Source: Legionella sp.
GTDB lineage: Bacteria; Pseudomonadota; Gammaproteobacteria; Legionellales; Legionellaceae
DNA length: 5,855 nt
Assembly: GCA_003507515.1 (NCBI GenBank)
Contig: DNVL01000055.1
Location: 3,746 to 9,600, forward strand
Reading direction: 5' to 3'
Under the pieces are notes generated by a model. That model was not told the origin of the DNA and did no database searches. It was given only the letters and a program-made list of their open reading frames with translations. Below, in pieces: positions 5,518 to 5,855 of the stretch. The position numbers and the translations under genes are program-made. The stretch's first letter is position 1. Each line of letters starts with the position of its first letter.

Positions 5518-5855
5518 ATGAGAATGTTTATGGTAGAGCTCTTAGTTATTTTATGGCTTATCAACCCGGTTGCCGGACTGCTGGCATTGGCTGTAGTCGC
5601 CGTGCTAGCGGCTATATATTACGCTGCTAAGTTGATCATTGCATTGGCCGCTTCCCTGATAGAAAGTCTCGTTGTTGCAATGATAGCAGCCGCCGTGATC
5701 GTTGCAACGGTGATTATGGCTATCGTTGCAAGTGTTGTCGCCATGGTGGTTGCGACAGCCCAGTTTATTGGGAATGTTCCTACGTACGTGAGCGAAGTTT
5801 GTTCTTATTTTGTTCAATCAGTAGGGGGCGCAGCCTATTTTGTCGCGTCATTTTA
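5518..5855 (+). CDS. very hydrophobic Ala/Val-rich membrane protein, reaches right edge
   Basis: The frame is open from 5518 to the window end: 112 codons plus the bases TA, which could be the start of a stop codon or of a Tyr codon. I do not recognise the protein. Only five residues are charged (R2, E7, K38, E49, E93), and nearly everything between 8 and 84 is Ala, Val, Ile, Leu or Met. This fits about three transmembrane helices: roughly 8-35, 39-60 and 61-84, with weak breaks at YYAAK and SLIES. From residue 61 the pattern Ile/Val-Val-Ala-Thr/Ser recurs every 8 residues. The tail (85-112) is less hydrophobic, with NVPTYV, one Cys (C95) and GGAAY. A strong ribosome site at 5505-5510 and a candidate promoter upstream support expression. 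There is no visible link to the thioredoxin gene 123 bases upstream. It could be a small membrane protein or the N-terminal membrane part of a larger one. Confidence 0.7.
   Translation, partial: MRMFMVELLVILWLINPVAGLLALAVVAVLAAIYYAAKLIIALAASLIESLVVAMIAAAVIVATVIMAIVASVVAMVVATAQFIGNVPTYVSEVCSYFVQSVGGAAYFVASF
5698..5769 (+). repeat. three degenerate 24-base in-frame repeats in the hydrophobic gene
   Basis: Units begin at 5698, 5722 and 5746. The first two share ATCGTTGCAA exactly, and the third begins GTGGTTGCGA. They encode Ile-Val-Ala-Thr, Ile-Val-Ala-Ser and Val-Val-Ala-Thr at their starts. A related Val-Val-Ala-Met begins at 5671, 27 bases before. Later parts of the units diverge, so this is either an old duplication or convergence on a helix pattern. 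Confidence 0.4.

Noticed and set aside
5605..5817. Minus-strand open frame with many His, Asn and Cys codons
   Set aside because: It is the complement of the Ala/Val-rich hydrophobic gene; GCN and GTN codons read backwards give such residues, and it has no ribosome site.

Overview
The window looks like ordinary chromosomal sequence from a Gram-negative gammaproteobacterium. The evidence is a tRNA-Ser(GGA) close to the enterobacterial form, a NagZ-type hexosaminidase, lipopolysaccharide (LPS) core and O-antigen ligase genes, a lipoprotein lytic transglycosylase, and a proteobacterial adenylate kinase whose lid lacks zinc cysteines. GC content looks intermediate. A Legionella/Coxiella-type relative is plausible from the overall feel of the genes, but that is inference and cannot be settled from sequence alone.

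Layout: positions 1-60 hold the 5' two thirds of a minus-strand tRNA-Ser that runs off the left edge. Everything else is on the plus strand. A short divergent spacer (61-175) leads to a two-gene unit: a small exported six-cysteine protein of unknown function (176-622) and a GH3 beta-N-acetylhexosaminidase (639-1679). A 66-base spacer with a weak terminator-like hairpin and a perfect TATAAT leads to a tight five-gene run. This run contains a WaaE-like family 2 glycosyltransferase (1746-2501), a WaaL-like O-antigen ligase (2520-3737), a lipoprotein lytic transglycosylase overlapping it by 17 bases (3721-4317), adenylate kinase (4342-5007) and a thioredoxin-family protein (5014-5394). After a 123-base spacer with a candidate promoter, a very hydrophobic Ala/Val-rich membrane protein begins at 5518 and is still open, or ends exactly, at the right edge.

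How the genes may work together: the theme is the cell envelope. The hexosaminidase and the lytic transglycosylase act on peptidoglycan and its fragments. The glycosyltransferase and ligase build the LPS core and attach O-antigen. Adenylate kinase and the thioredoxin are housekeeping genes that appear to be co-transcribed with them. I see no phage, transposon, CRISPR, toxin-antitoxin or defence signature, and no evidence of a wholly new system. The least explained items are the six-cysteine exported protein, the hydrophobic protein at the right edge with its 8-residue internal periodicity, and the unusual start region of the glycosyltransferase gene.
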